Shown here: positions 24,251 to 32,943 of the stretch, in pieces
Layout of the letters: every line of letters starts with the position of its first letter
How positions within the stretch are numbered: position 1 is the first letter of the stretch
NCBI RefSeq assembly: GCF_001682865.1
Contig: NZ_MAQX01000001.1
Span: forward strand, 1,431,290-1,495,289
Direction: 5' to 3'
DNA: 64,000 nt
Source of the DNA: Bacillus sp. FJAT-26390
Lineage (GTDB): Bacteria > Bacillota > Bacilli > Paenibacillales > Paenibacillaceae
Made by a program: the position numbers and the translations under genes
The notes under the pieces: model-generated
Database searches by the model: none
Told to the model about the DNA's origin: nothing
The model's input: only the letters and a program-made list of their open reading frames with translations

Positions 24251-24921
24251 AACCGCATCACATATCCTATTCCACGAACCGTTTTAATGTATTTCTCATC
24301 TCCCGGAGAGCCTAATTTATTCCTTAAATATCTGACATAAACATCGACAACATTCGTTTCCACTTCGGTATTGTGGCCCCACACTTTATTAAGCAGGTTG
24401 TCCCTTGACAACACCAAGTTAACATTTTGCATAAATACAGCCAGCAGATCGAATTCACGCTTCGTAAACGTTATGGTATCGCCTGATTGCGTAACGACTC
24501 TGGCATTCAAATCAACATTTAAATCCAGAAAAGATAACGCAGATAACGTCTGTTCACTATGCTCATACCTACGGAACAACGCTCGCATGCGGGCAAATAG
24601 TTCTTCAATGGCGAACGGCTTTGGAATGTAGTCGTCTGCTCCATAATCCAACCCGGTTACCTTATCCGTTACCTTATTCCGCGCGGTCAACATCATAATG
24701 AGCGTTTTCTTGTGTTCGCGAATGTTTCTGCAGACCTCAAATCCGTTCATCCCCGGCAGCATCACATCAAGCAATATCAGGTCAAAGTCATGCTCAAGTG
24801 CAATGGCAAGCCCGCTCGTCCCATCATACGCGACGGTGACTTCAAACGAGGCATGCCTGAGCTCCAGTTCAAGAAATCTTGCGAAGTTCGGTTCGTCCTC
24901 AACAATTAGAATTTTTTTCAT
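24247..24921 (-). CDS. Response regulator, OmpR/PhoB family
   Basis: Two-domain regulator of 224 aa: receiver with the acidic pair (VEDE), phosphoryl Asp in LILLDVMLPGMNG, Thr in MLTA and Lys in PKPF. Then a winged helix with TKREFDLL and VDVYVRYLRNKLG...IKTVRGIGYVM. It is encoded before the sensor kinase with a 4-base overlap and after the COG4705 gene with a 57-base gap. Targets are not visible. Confidence 0.92.
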   Translation of the reverse strand: MKKILIVEDEPNFARFLELELRHASFEVTVAYDGTSGLAIALEHDFDLILLDVMLPGMNGFEVCRNIREHKKTLIMMLTARNKVTDKVTGLDYGADDYIPKPFAIEELFARMRALFRRYEHSEQTLSALSFLDLNVDLNARVVTQSGDTITFTKREFDLLAVFMQNVNLVLSRDNLLNKVWGHNTEVETNVVDVYVRYLRNKLGSPGDEKYIKTVRGIGYVMRL

Positions 24922-24978
24922 ATATCCTCCCGCTGCTTCCTTTTACCTATTATAGCCTTTTCACAGCGTTTGCCTGCT

Positions 24979-25776
24979 CTATTTTCCAACCGGGTTCACG
25001 GCTGAGTTTTCATCCTTACGAGATTTCGTCAAATAGATAACCAGACTCAGAATCGTAACTAAAAAGATTGCACTGGTTACAACCGTACCTAGGCCAAGAC
25101 CTCCATCCTCCCGCGGTTGAGATAAATAGTCGCCTAGCGAGGCACCAAGCGGCCGAGTCAAAATATAAGCGATCCAAAAAGCGAGTACCGCATTTAGCTT
25201 GAAGCGAACATGAGCCACCGTCACAACAGCGATTAGCCCGGCAAATATAAGCGCTGACTTCCAATAACCCAAGTCAATGCTCTCCGCCACAAGATCGCCA
25301 GCTGCCGTGCCGAGCGCAAAGGTGAACAGAATGGCCAACCAATAAAAAGCTTCACGTCTACTTGTTATAATCGAATGAATAGACAGAGATTTCTCGCTTG
25401 CATACCACGCTGCGAATGTCGCCGCCAGCGCAAGTGTAAAAATAACTGTAGTCGTCACCAATGAAACACCCATGTTATCTACGAGATTATCTGTAATCAG
25501 AGTACCTATAATACTGATTAGGACGACTACCGACCAGTATACGACTGGCACGTATTTGTTCAATTTAAATTGATAATACAAGACTGCGATTAGAAGGATG
25601 CTCATCACAAATGTCGTATTGGTCAACCCCAAATCAAGGTTGCTGTCAAGAAAATCCGCTGCGGTTTCACCTACCGTCGTTGCTAAAATTTTGATGATCC
25701 AGAAAAAAATCGTAAGCTGCGGAACTTTGTTAAACAAATCTTGACTTAAAACGGTTTCATGCTTGTTCGTTTGCAA
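24979..25776 (-). CDS. COG4705-type multi-pass membrane protein
   Basis: Integral membrane protein of 265 aa with about eight helices. It contains an internal repeat: IIKILATTVGETAADFLDSNLDLG (about 28-51) is echoed by FTFALGTAAGDLVAESIDLGY in the second half, so the fold is probably an inverted or tandem duplication. The family (uncharacterised membrane-anchored protein, COG4705) has no established function and is often next to two-component systems, as here. It leads the operon with the regulator and kinase. Confidence 0.75.
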   Translation of the reverse strand: MQTNKHETVLSQDLFNKVPQLTIFFWIIKILATTVGETAADFLDSNLDLGLTNTTFVMSILLIAVLYYQFKLNKYVPVVYWSVVVLISIIGTLITDNLVDNMGVSLVTTTVIFTLALAATFAAWYASEKSLSIHSIITSRREAFYWLAILFTFALGTAAGDLVAESIDLGYWKSALIFAGLIAVVTVAHVRFKLNAVLAFWIAYILTRPLGASLGDYLSQPREDGGLGLGTVVTSAIFLVTILSLVIYLTKSRKDENSAVNPVGK

Positions 25777-25901
25777 GATGAACCCATCCTCTCACCCAAA
25801 GTTATACGGCTTTCTCAACCGCTGCAATGAGTGTATCAAGCGATTATGAAAATTCGAGGTGAGTGATCGCCTCTATCCCCTTATTATTCCATAACAAACA
25901 T

Positions 25902-25926
25902 AAAACCACTCCGTATGTTGGAGTGG
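25902..25926 (-). terminator. Terminator of the methyltransferase gene
   Basis: CCACTCC (25906-25912) pairs with GGAGTGG (25920-25926), followed on the minus strand by TTTTA. Short T-tract, moderate strength. Confidence 0.6.
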
Positions 25927-25953
25927 ATTCATTGATTATCGCTATCTTATTTT

Positions 25954-26712
25954 TTAAACTTCGCCCCAGTATACCTCGGTCTCGTATTCAAAAAACACTT
26001 TTCCATTCTCCTTATTCCGTTCAAATAAATGATGCAGCTCATTCATCATGAGATCGTATTTCGGTTCTCCGAATGCAGGCGTATAGGAAGACGACCGTAA
26101 TCGACCGCTCAATCCTTCAAAATCAAACACTTGTTGATAGATGAATCGTTTTTCATGCATGTTCCCCGATTTGAAGAAAGAAACCAGTATTTCTGGCGAA
26201 ATGTTTTTATGATTCACTTTATTGTAGTCCGTGCCAAAAGTTTGCAGCAGTTGCTCGTACCCTTCCCGAAAAGGGGTACCCTGAAGAAGCCTCGAATTCC
26301 ATATTAACACAACCTTGCCACCGGGCTTCAAAATTCGTTTAAATTCCGATTGCGCTGCGCTGCGGTCAAACCAATGAAAGGCCTGAGCACAAACGATAAA
26401 ATCTACAGACCGATCCGGCAGTCCAGTCATTTCAGCGGAGCCGGAAACGGCACGGTAATTTTTTTCACCGTTAAGCGTCTTTTCCGCAGCTCCCCGCATT
26501 TCTTGGTTCGGCTCCACGGCCGTAACATGACTCCCGCGCTCCAAAAGCAGCTTTGAAAAAATACCTGTTCCTGCACCAATGTCCGCGATCTTACTTTTCG
26601 CTTGCACTCCAACAACATCGTATAAATAATTAATCGCTTCATCCGGATAGCTCGGGCGAAACTTTACATACGAATCCACCCGGTCAGAAAACCGTTCTTT
26701 ACTATTCATCAA
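25954..26712 (-). CDS. Class I SAM-dependent methyltransferase
   Basis: Methyltransferase of 252 aa with the Rossmann SAM-binding motif IADIGAGTGIFSKLLL (about 40-55), acidic AVEPNQEM in motif II, and VDFIVCAQAFHWF in motif III, then ILKPGGKVVLIW. This is the layout of Methyltransf_11 proteins related to trans-aconitate or ubiquinone-type enzymes. The substrate is unknown. It is monocistronic, with a palindrome 76 bases before the start. Confidence 0.82.
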   Translation of the reverse strand: MMNSKERFSDRVDSYVKFRPSYPDEAINYLYDVVGVQAKSKIADIGAGTGIFSKLLLERGSHVTAVEPNQEMRGAAEKTLNGEKNYRAVSGSAEMTGLPDRSVDFIVCAQAFHWFDRSAAQSEFKRILKPGGKVVLIWNSRLLQGTPFREGYEQLLQTFGTDYNKVNHKNISPEILVSFFKSGNMHEKRFIYQQVFDFEGLSGRLRSSSYTPAFGEPKYDLMMNELHHLFERNKENGKVFFEYETEVYWGEV

Positions 26713-26787
26713 TTGCCACTCTCCTTCTAAGAAAGGTAATGAATGCTGTTTAATAACGGACTAACTTTCAAATCATTTTCGCCACAC

Positions 26788-26806
26788 TGTTTCATTAGTT
26801 GAAACA
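26788..26806. promoter_or_regulatory. TGTTTCA-N5-TGAAACA palindrome before methyltransferase gene
   Basis: Perfect 7-bp arms around TTAGT, followed by a third half-site-like CAGTTTCA. The form suits a TetR-type dimer; no TetR gene is adjacent. Confidence 0.4.
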
Positions 26807-26861
26807 CAGTTTCACTTTTTAATATCATTTTACAATAAGACCTCTCATATGGCTAGCTATT

Positions 26862-27341
26862 CTAACTGTTTTTTTCAAAACCCAACATCTGCTTTATTAA
26901 TTCGTTCGCCTCTTCTTTATTGTCTGCTGGGCCAAAAACATATCCATTAATCCCATATTTTTCATCAATGCCATTCAGCATCAGCCAGATTTTATCAAGA
27001 TTTCTTGAGGCCGTGATGGTTCCAATGCTTTTTAGAACTGTCCAATTGTTAGTTTCTGTAATCAAGAAAAAGTATTTTTGACCGTCGAACTCTAATTTGA
27101 AAGGATATGTTAAATCTTTATCTACGGTCAGCGTTCCCATTACGGTATTTTTCCCAAGAAGCCTTTTATATCCATCTCCGCTCATTTTGATTATTGTTTC
27201 TTGCTCAAAATCGGAATCAAACGAATAGATAATAGATCGATATTCCCTCTATACTTCAAATTTTTTTGGATACAATGAATAAACGATCAAAGCAATCATG
27301 ACGAGTATGAAGCTTCCTATGATTTGATTTTTTCTAGCCAC
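26862..27341 (-). pseudogene. Membrane-anchored protein gene interrupted by in-frame TAG
   Basis: A GTG at 27341 with GGAGG 8 bases upstream opens a frame giving a basic start and one membrane helix (ARKNQIIGSFILVMIALIVYSLYPKKFEV). A TAG at 27249-27251 is codon 31, and the same frame continues for 128 codons to a stop at 26862. The distal part includes FDSDFEQETIIKMSGDGYKRLLGKNTVMGTLTVD and a compact beta-rich region with no recognised family. Without the TAG this would be a 159-aa single-pass or secreted protein. The downstream ATG at 27185 lacks a ribosome binding site. Nonsense mutation, sequencing error or readthrough are all possible. Confidence 0.7.
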
Positions 27342-27446
27342 ATTTTTGTCCTCCCGCATCAACATTCCTGCCTTTTAATGCGCATTATCCCATTTAAGTT
27401 TATATCTGTAAACAAATTCTGTGAACAAAATATTTTTTTGCAGCAC

Positions 27447-27476
27447 AAAAAGGATGCCTTTTATGATCGGCATCCT
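27447..27476 (-). terminator. Terminator of the racemase gene
   Basis: AGGATGCC (27451-27458) pairs with GGCATCCT (27469-27476); TTTT follows on the minus strand. Confidence 0.75.
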
Positions 27477-27499
27477 CTTCTATAACCACTTACTATGGC

Positions 27500-28225
27500 T
27501 TAGTTCTCTTTTAAAGCGTAATCAACAGCACTTTCTGCATGTAGCCTTGTCGTATCATAAATCGGGATACTGCAATCATCTTGTGCGATTAATAGCGTAA
27601 TTTCAGTACAGCCAAGAATAACAGCCTCTGCCCCCTGCTTGTTCAAACCGTCAATAATCTTCAAATAAGCTTTTCTAGATTCATCATTAATGATTCCGAG
27701 ACAAAGCTCTTGATAGATGATGTCATGGACGATCTTTCTATCCGATGCATTCGGAACGATCACTTCGAGCTCAAATTTTTCAGCGAGCCTGCCCTTGTAA
27801 AAATCCTGTTCCATCGTAAAGGCAGTTCCCAGCAAAGCGACTTTCTTAATGCCGGCCTTCACAATTTCTGTTGCAGTTGCATCAGCAATATGAAGCAAAG
27901 GGATCGATACCGATTCTTCCACTTCCTTTGCCATTTTGTGCATCGTATTCGTACATATGACGATTAGATCAGCCCCGGCAGCTTCTAGCTTCTGTGCGGA
28001 ATCAATCATGATTTTTGTAGCTTCATCCCAATTCCCTTGATGCTGAAGATCGATGATTTCTTGAAAATCGACCGATAACAAAATACTTTTTGCAGAATGG
28101 TGTCCGCCAAGCTTTTCTTTTACGCTTTGATTGATGATTTGGTAATAGAGCAATGACGACTCCCAGCTCATACCGCCAATAAGACCTATTGTTCTCATCT
28201 TATTACCACTTAGATTTGCACTCAT
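27500..28225 (-). CDS. Aspartate/glutamate racemase family protein
   Basis: PLP-independent amino-acid racemase family of 241 aa. It begins MRTIGLIGGMSWESSLLYYQIIN and shows both catalytic Cys: VICTNTMHK (about 95) and ILGCTEITLLI (about 205), with AHLD-like VDFQEI between. It should interconvert D- and L-aspartate (or a related acid). I chose ATG 28225 with GGAGAGG 6 bases upstream. An ATG at 28198, matching the usual family start, is an alternative. It is a single gene with its own terminator. Confidence 0.85.
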   Translation of the reverse strand: MSANLSGNKMRTIGLIGGMSWESSLLYYQIINQSVKEKLGGHHSAKSILLSVDFQEIIDLQHQGNWDEATKIMIDSAQKLEAAGADLIVICTNTMHKMAKEVEESVSIPLLHIADATATEIVKAGIKKVALLGTAFTMEQDFYKGRLAEKFELEVIVPNASDRKIVHDIIYQELCLGIINDESRKAYLKIIDGLNKQGAEAVILGCTEITLLIAQDDCSIPIYDTTRLHAESAVDYALKEN

Positions 28226-28428
28226 TCTATTCCTCTCCACTCTCTCTTTTGTATGTATTCCATCTTAACACCTTTATCCTTTATCCCGCTATAAATCCAG
28301 GCGACTTTGCAGCGGCACATTCGATGAACACTCATCCCTTTATCATATTGTTAGACGAATCGCATCTCCTCCACTAGCGGATTAGCGCCATTCTATTTTC
28401 CGTCGGTTTCCGTCACGATATCAAATAC

Positions 28429-28469
28429 AAAAAGAGAAACCCATCGCTTCGGAAAAAGCGTGGGTTTCA
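28429..28469 (-). terminator. Terminator of the carbohydrate operon
   Basis: GAAACCCA-GC arms (28436-28447 and 28459-28469) with a T5 tract on the minus strand. It lies about 20 bases past the last operon stop. Confidence 0.7.
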
Positions 28470-28479
28470 CTACAGCCTG

Positions 28480-28504
28480 AACCGGCCTTATAAGGCCGGT
28501 TTTT
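28480..28504 (+). terminator. GC-rich hairpin overlapping the metallophosphoesterase stop
   Basis: AACCGGCCTTA/TAAGGCCGGTT is a perfect palindrome containing the TAA stop of the phosphoesterase, with TTTTT after it only on the plus strand. It may stop antisense transcripts coming from the racemase side. Confidence 0.5.
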
Positions 28505-29456
28505 CATATTCCGGCAGATGTTCCGTTTGGTCTTTAATCGTTGAGCCATCCTCTAGACGAAGCCAGCTATCGATGCTGCGTTTGCCTTCCGTCAATTGAA
28601 TAACGCGCGCACCCCGCTGGAACCCTTGCCTGCCGTAGGTATTGAATCCAGTCGCCCGGCCGTAATAAAGCCGTATGCCGTAAAGCTCTCCCCAATAATC
28701 GTTAATATGATCATGTCCGCAATAAGTAGCCATCACATCCCCTTGCGCTATCATCGCCGAGAAGATGCCTGCCTGCGTTTTGGCTGAGCATACCTTCTCA
28801 TGTTTAGAGCCGTAGCATACTTCCTGCCTCCATACGGTTTCGTACTCAGGCAGAGGAATATGAAAGAATGAAATCGCCGGCAATGCTTCCCCGTCAAGCC
28901 TTGCTTTCCATTCACGAGATTGCTCGGTATACCACTCAACCTGATCATGGCGGATCCAATCGTACCCCGGAACGATCGGCTGCTCGGAGTATGCACCAGA
29001 ATCAAAGCAATAGAGCAACGCTGCTGCTTTTTCGTTATTTGAGCCAAAGACGGGGAGCACATAGTTTCCTACGCCATGTATGTGTTCAGGTCCCCTTTCA
29101 GCCAATGTGTAAGCGTGTTTTAAAACTTCGCTCATCAGTTGATCCCTTGTAATGCCGTTCTCCGTGTCATGATTACCGAATACGACGCCCCAAGGGATGG
29201 CGCGTTGTTCGACGGCGGCAACCGCTTGCCGAAAGGCGCCAGCAGGATCGTGGCATAAGCTGGACCCGTCCTCATGCGTGCCCGTATAAATAACGTCCCC
29301 TGTAAACATAACAAGATCCGGTTGCTCCGCATCCAGCACAAGCTCCATAACAGCCTTCGATTGCAAATCTAAATCAGATCCGTCTATCCAATGAATATCT
29401 GTGAATTGAACGATTGTAAAGGTTCCATCTTTGCGAAAGCGAAGCGCACTTGACAT
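28488..29456 (-). CDS. Calcineurin-like metallophosphoesterase
   Basis: Phosphoesterase of 322 aa with all metal motifs: FTDIHW (DxH), MFTGDVIY (GD), GNHDTENG (GNHD), SFFHIPLPEY (H) and YCGHDHINDYWG (GHDH). There is no signal peptide, so it acts in the cytoplasm, resembling YbbA/purple-acid-type phosphatases. It is the last gene of the GH35/DUF4091 operon, so it may dephosphorylate a phosphorylated sugar or intermediate; that role is inferred. ATG 29456 is preferred with AGAGGA 9 bases upstream; a TTG at 29474 is possible. Confidence 0.85.
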   Translation of the reverse strand: MSSALRFRKDGTFTIVQFTDIHWIDGSDLDLQSKAVMELVLDAEQPDLVMFTGDVIYTGTHEDGSSLCHDPAGAFRQAVAAVEQRAIPWGVVFGNHDTENGITRDQLMSEVLKHAYTLAERGPEHIHGVGNYVLPVFGSNNEKAAALLYCFDSGAYSEQPIVPGYDWIRHDQVEWYTEQSREWKARLDGEALPAISFFHIPLPEYETVWRQEVCYGSKHEKVCSAKTQAGIFSAMIAQGDVMATYCGHDHINDYWGELYGIRLYYGRATGFNTYGRQGFQRGARVIQLTEGKRSIDSWLRLEDGSTIKDQTEHLPEYEKPAL

Positions 29457-29496
29457 CCATATACTTCCTCTCAACGAAGTTGTTATCTGATTTCAT

Positions 29497-31248
29497 TTAT
29501 GAGCCTAGATCAGGCTGATCCAAAAAGGTTACCGCTTTATCAGCGGCGCCATGCAATTCAAAAATGACAATCTCATTGTCGCCTTGCCTCAGTATCGGCC
29601 CCGGCACATACAATGTTTTCTGCGGCCCCATATTCCAATAGCGTCCTAAATTAAAGCCATTGATAAAGACGACTCCTTTGGTCCACCCTTCCAAACTGAG
29701 GAACGTATCGCAAGGCTCATCCACCGTTACATTTCCGCGATAGAAGCTTGGTTCCTCTTGCTCAAACAAGCCTCCAAATACTAGAGAGGACAAATCCTTT
29801 AACGGCAGCGTATGCGTTGTCCAATCCGATAGGAACTGTCGTCCGTAGCGCACGCCTTCGGTAATCCCTTTCCGGTCTTTCATGTAAGGCCCATAATTGA
29901 CACGGCCTGCATTCTCGACAAGTATGGTGAGTTCAACTCCGTCAGCAGGAACTTCAAACTCAAGCTTCACATCGGCATGGACACGATCCAAAATGGCTGC
30001 AGGCTGCCCGTTAAGGAAGACCTGCGCACGGTCATGCAGATCTTGCAAGAAAAGCTCTTCTTTCGGACGAGGACCGCTTATAAAGGTACGATAATGAACA
30101 AAACCGTAATCCTGGCCCAATTTCTCCATCGTCTCCGGAAATGCGGTATGGATAGGTGTCGACATGCGATCCAAATTTGCCGTTAATGAGGCTTGCCCAG
30201 TCATTGCCACCCGTCCGTAAGCTTTCTTGGCGATTGGGGCCGGCAATTCACAAGGACCAAGCTCCACATACTTTGAAATGACATCGCGCACCGCATAATA
30301 TTTAGCCGTTGGTTCACCGGATTCGTTCAGCAGCGCATCATAGTCATAGCTTGTAACCGTCGGTTCATAGCTCTCCTTTGTATGGCCGTTTGCGCCGTTA
30401 TAGAAGCCAAAATTCGTTCCTCCGTGGAACATATAAAAATTAACGGATGCATGCAGGCTTAGCATTTCATCTAGTACATATGCGACATCTTCGGCTGGCC
30501 GGGTATGATGCTCCTCGCCCCAATGGTCAAACCAGCCGTTCCAATATTCCATACACATGAGCGGCGCGTCCGGTTGATATTGTTTAAGCTTATCGAATGC
30601 TTCAACTGCCCGGGAACCAAAATTCACCGTTGCCAATACACCGTCGATCATGCCGCCTTGCAGCATCGCGTCCTCAGGTCCGTCCGAGGTAAATAACAAC
30701 ACATCCACCCCACGGGCGATCATGCTCTCTTTTTGATGCGTTAAATATCGTTTGTCATTGCCGTAGCTGCCATATTCGTTCTCGATTTGCATGGCGATAA
30801 TAGGTCCGCCGTTCGTGCATAATAGCGGCTTCAATTTCGGAAGCAGCACATCATAGTAGGCGTCTACATGATCAAGGAACGGCTTATAATAGCAGCGAAG
30901 GCGCATATCCGAATCAGCAAGCAGCCATGAGGGAAGTCCTCCGAACTCCCATTCCGCACAAATATAGGGCGAAGGCCGAACGATAACATGCAATTCCAGC
31001 TCTCCGGCCAGCTCTATAAAACGAACAAGATCAGCCATCCCTTCAAAATAAAACTGGCCTTTCTTCGGTTCGTGAAGGTTCCAAGGCACATATGTTTCAA
31101 CGGCATTAAACCCGCAAGCCTTTAATTTCAAAAGACGGTCCTCCCAATACTCCGGGACGGTCCGAAAATAATGGATGGCTCCCGAAAGGAGTCGTATGGG
31201 CTGATCATTATAATAAAATGTAGATCCCGAATAATTAAATGTAGCCAT
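29497..31248 (-). CDS. GH35 beta-galactosidase
   Basis: Cytoplasmic glycoside hydrolase family 35 enzyme of 583 aa (no signal peptide), removing terminal beta-galactose. The TIM barrel shows GGAIHYFR-like SGAIHYFRTVPEYW, RPSPYICAEWEFGGLPSWLL, the acid/base Glu in QIENEYG (Glu158) and the nucleophile in MCMEYWNGWFDHWG (Glu234). C-terminal jelly-roll domains follow (GFNLGRYWNMGPQKTLYVPGPIL near 555-575). It cooperates with DUF4091 and the Lpl-type importer in the same operon. The product supports a galactoside-containing oligosaccharide as substrate. Confidence 0.93.
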   Translation of the reverse strand: MATFNYSGSTFYYNDQPIRLLSGAIHYFRTVPEYWEDRLLKLKACGFNAVETYVPWNLHEPKKGQFYFEGMADLVRFIELAGELELHVIVRPSPYICAEWEFGGLPSWLLADSDMRLRCYYKPFLDHVDAYYDVLLPKLKPLLCTNGGPIIAMQIENEYGSYGNDKRYLTHQKESMIARGVDVLLFTSDGPEDAMLQGGMIDGVLATVNFGSRAVEAFDKLKQYQPDAPLMCMEYWNGWFDHWGEEHHTRPAEDVAYVLDEMLSLHASVNFYMFHGGTNFGFYNGANGHTKESYEPTVTSYDYDALLNESGEPTAKYYAVRDVISKYVELGPCELPAPIAKKAYGRVAMTGQASLTANLDRMSTPIHTAFPETMEKLGQDYGFVHYRTFISGPRPKEELFLQDLHDRAQVFLNGQPAAILDRVHADVKLEFEVPADGVELTILVENAGRVNYGPYMKDRKGITEGVRYGRQFLSDWTTHTLPLKDLSSLVFGGLFEQEEPSFYRGNVTVDEPCDTFLSLEGWTKGVVFINGFNLGRYWNMGPQKTLYVPGPILRQGDNEIVIFELHGAADKAVTFLDQPDLGS

Positions 31249-31279
31249 TTGTCTTCCACCCCATCAACTATTTAATTGC

Positions 31280-32941
31280 TTATGCAAAATGGCTGGCTAA
31301 CGCTTGATTGATCCGCTCTCTTGCCGCTAACAGCCATTCTCCGCTTCCTCTTGGATAATTGGCGAACGTCAATGGCTCAGCCAAATCCTGTTCCATGAGC
31401 TCAACCGTCTTTTGTTTGCCAATCTTCTGCTCCAGCAGCTCTAGAGCCCGCAAATCCTGTATGCCCTCGTAGAGCACTTCCAAACGAATCGACTCAATCG
31501 GGCCTTCTTTGCCCGGATAAACCAAGTAAGCGTCTCCCGAAGGGAAAGCCAGCTTCGCATCGGTCGTCCGGAAGGGGTCTAACTGCTGATCCAGCGAATA
31601 TTGCGAGTACCAAAAGTTATAGCCCCAGTGCAGAAATCCTTGCAATCCAAACTTGTATAGCTGTAATCCGATGACCCGATTTCTGGCAGACGGCATGTTA
31701 AAAAAACGGTTCGACACCTGTTGATGCTGCCCGCAGCAATAATAAGTCCATAAGTCCGGAACTTGATGCTCTAGGAACGGTTCGATATGATTGTTCGCTG
31801 GAATCGGTCTCTTTACTAGACCCTCTTTATATAAATCCAGATCGGACAGCGCATCCATTACGGGATAATCGGATAGATGCTTATAAATGATCTCGCTTGC
31901 CGATCGGTACGATTCCATATGCTCGAGTGCAGGCTCATCGGATATATGGAACCAGCTTTGCTGCTCCAGCCCATTCTCTTTCAAATAACGGTCCAGACTA
32001 GGCAGAAACTGGTCCAAAAAGCCCAGATACGACTCAGAGGATGCATCCGTCTCCCAGCCGAATAGCTGCCGCTCTTCTCCATCAATCGTTCCCATAATTT
32101 TCGGCGCGCACTTCGCTCCCCACTGCGTAAATAAATGGGAAAACTCAAAGTATTTGAAGCCCAGCTTCCGGCACATCGTTATCCACCGCGTAAGCTGGTC
32201 ATATCCGAATGAATAAGTGCTTCCATTCGCCGCCACTTCAACGAGTTGAACCGTCGGACGCTCTCCTCCTATTGCGGTATCGAGCGGAGGCGTAAACAAA
32301 GGCGTCAATATCATGTTCATCCCATGCCTTGCCATCGTATCTGCATAACGTTCCAGAAGTAACCAGTGCGATTCGCTAAACACCTCGACCCCGTACTGCG
32401 TAGCAATACAATCCGCATGAAACCATTCCGTGTGAATGAGCTGCTGCGGTGGCAGCGTGACCGGAATGACAGTCAATTCAAATACATCGGATTTCGCTAG
32501 CTGCTCGCCATCAGCTGATTGAAAGGAGATCCGTACCGGGTGAACACCCGCAGGAACCGATTTATCCAGAGCGATGCTCACCCATACTGAACGCCATTGT
32601 CCGGGAACCGATACAACCGATTGCTGTTCCAGCTCGTATAATGGATCTGGATATAATCCAGGCGCCGTTCGCAAGACGTCAGTATCCGGATCGCTGTAGC
32701 AGGGCATCTCCGATGGAACCAGTCCGACGGATCTAATCGTTGCATGCTCTGCGATAGGCGAATCTATTTTCAAAACCATATTTTTCAGAAGGGTGTCCGA
32801 GGTGTAGGCTACCTGAAAGGAGAACGTTTCGCCTAGAAGCGCCGATGCGTATTTATAGCTTTCATTAGCAGGCTTTTCATCCGCGAAAACCTTTGCCAAA
32901 GAGCTTAACAGCTTCGTTTGAAACGGCAACGGTTCACTCAT
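31280..32941 (-). CDS. DUF4091-domain protein, putative glycoside-hydrolase-like
   Basis: Cytoplasmic protein of 553 aa with an N-terminal beta-sandwich-like part and a DUF4091 barrel (about 165-545), including HTEWFHADCIATQYG, HGMNMILTPLFTPPLD, HISDEP, and WTYYCCGQHQQVSNRFF and GFLHWGYNFWY. DUF4091 proteins occur in many polysaccharide loci, but their catalytic activity is not firmly established. Conserved acidic residues around HISDEP are candidates. The start is ATG 32941, with GAGGTG 8 bases upstream; it lies just after the dehydrogenase stop. Part of the carbohydrate operon. Confidence 0.78.
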   Translation of the reverse strand: MSEPLPFQTKLLSSLAKVFADEKPANESYKYASALLGETFSFQVAYTSDTLLKNMVLKIDSPIAEHATIRSVGLVPSEMPCYSDPDTDVLRTAPGLYPDPLYELEQQSVVSVPGQWRSVWVSIALDKSVPAGVHPVRISFQSADGEQLAKSDVFELTVIPVTLPPQQLIHTEWFHADCIATQYGVEVFSESHWLLLERYADTMARHGMNMILTPLFTPPLDTAIGGERPTVQLVEVAANGSTYSFGYDQLTRWITMCRKLGFKYFEFSHLFTQWGAKCAPKIMGTIDGEERQLFGWETDASSESYLGFLDQFLPSLDRYLKENGLEQQSWFHISDEPALEHMESYRSASEIIYKHLSDYPVMDALSDLDLYKEGLVKRPIPANNHIEPFLEHQVPDLWTYYCCGQHQQVSNRFFNMPSARNRVIGLQLYKFGLQGFLHWGYNFWYSQYSLDQQLDPFRTTDAKLAFPSGDAYLVYPGKEGPIESIRLEVLYEGIQDLRALELLEQKIGKQKTVELMEQDLAEPLTFANYPRGSGEWLLAARERINQALASHFA

Positions 32942-32943
32942 CC

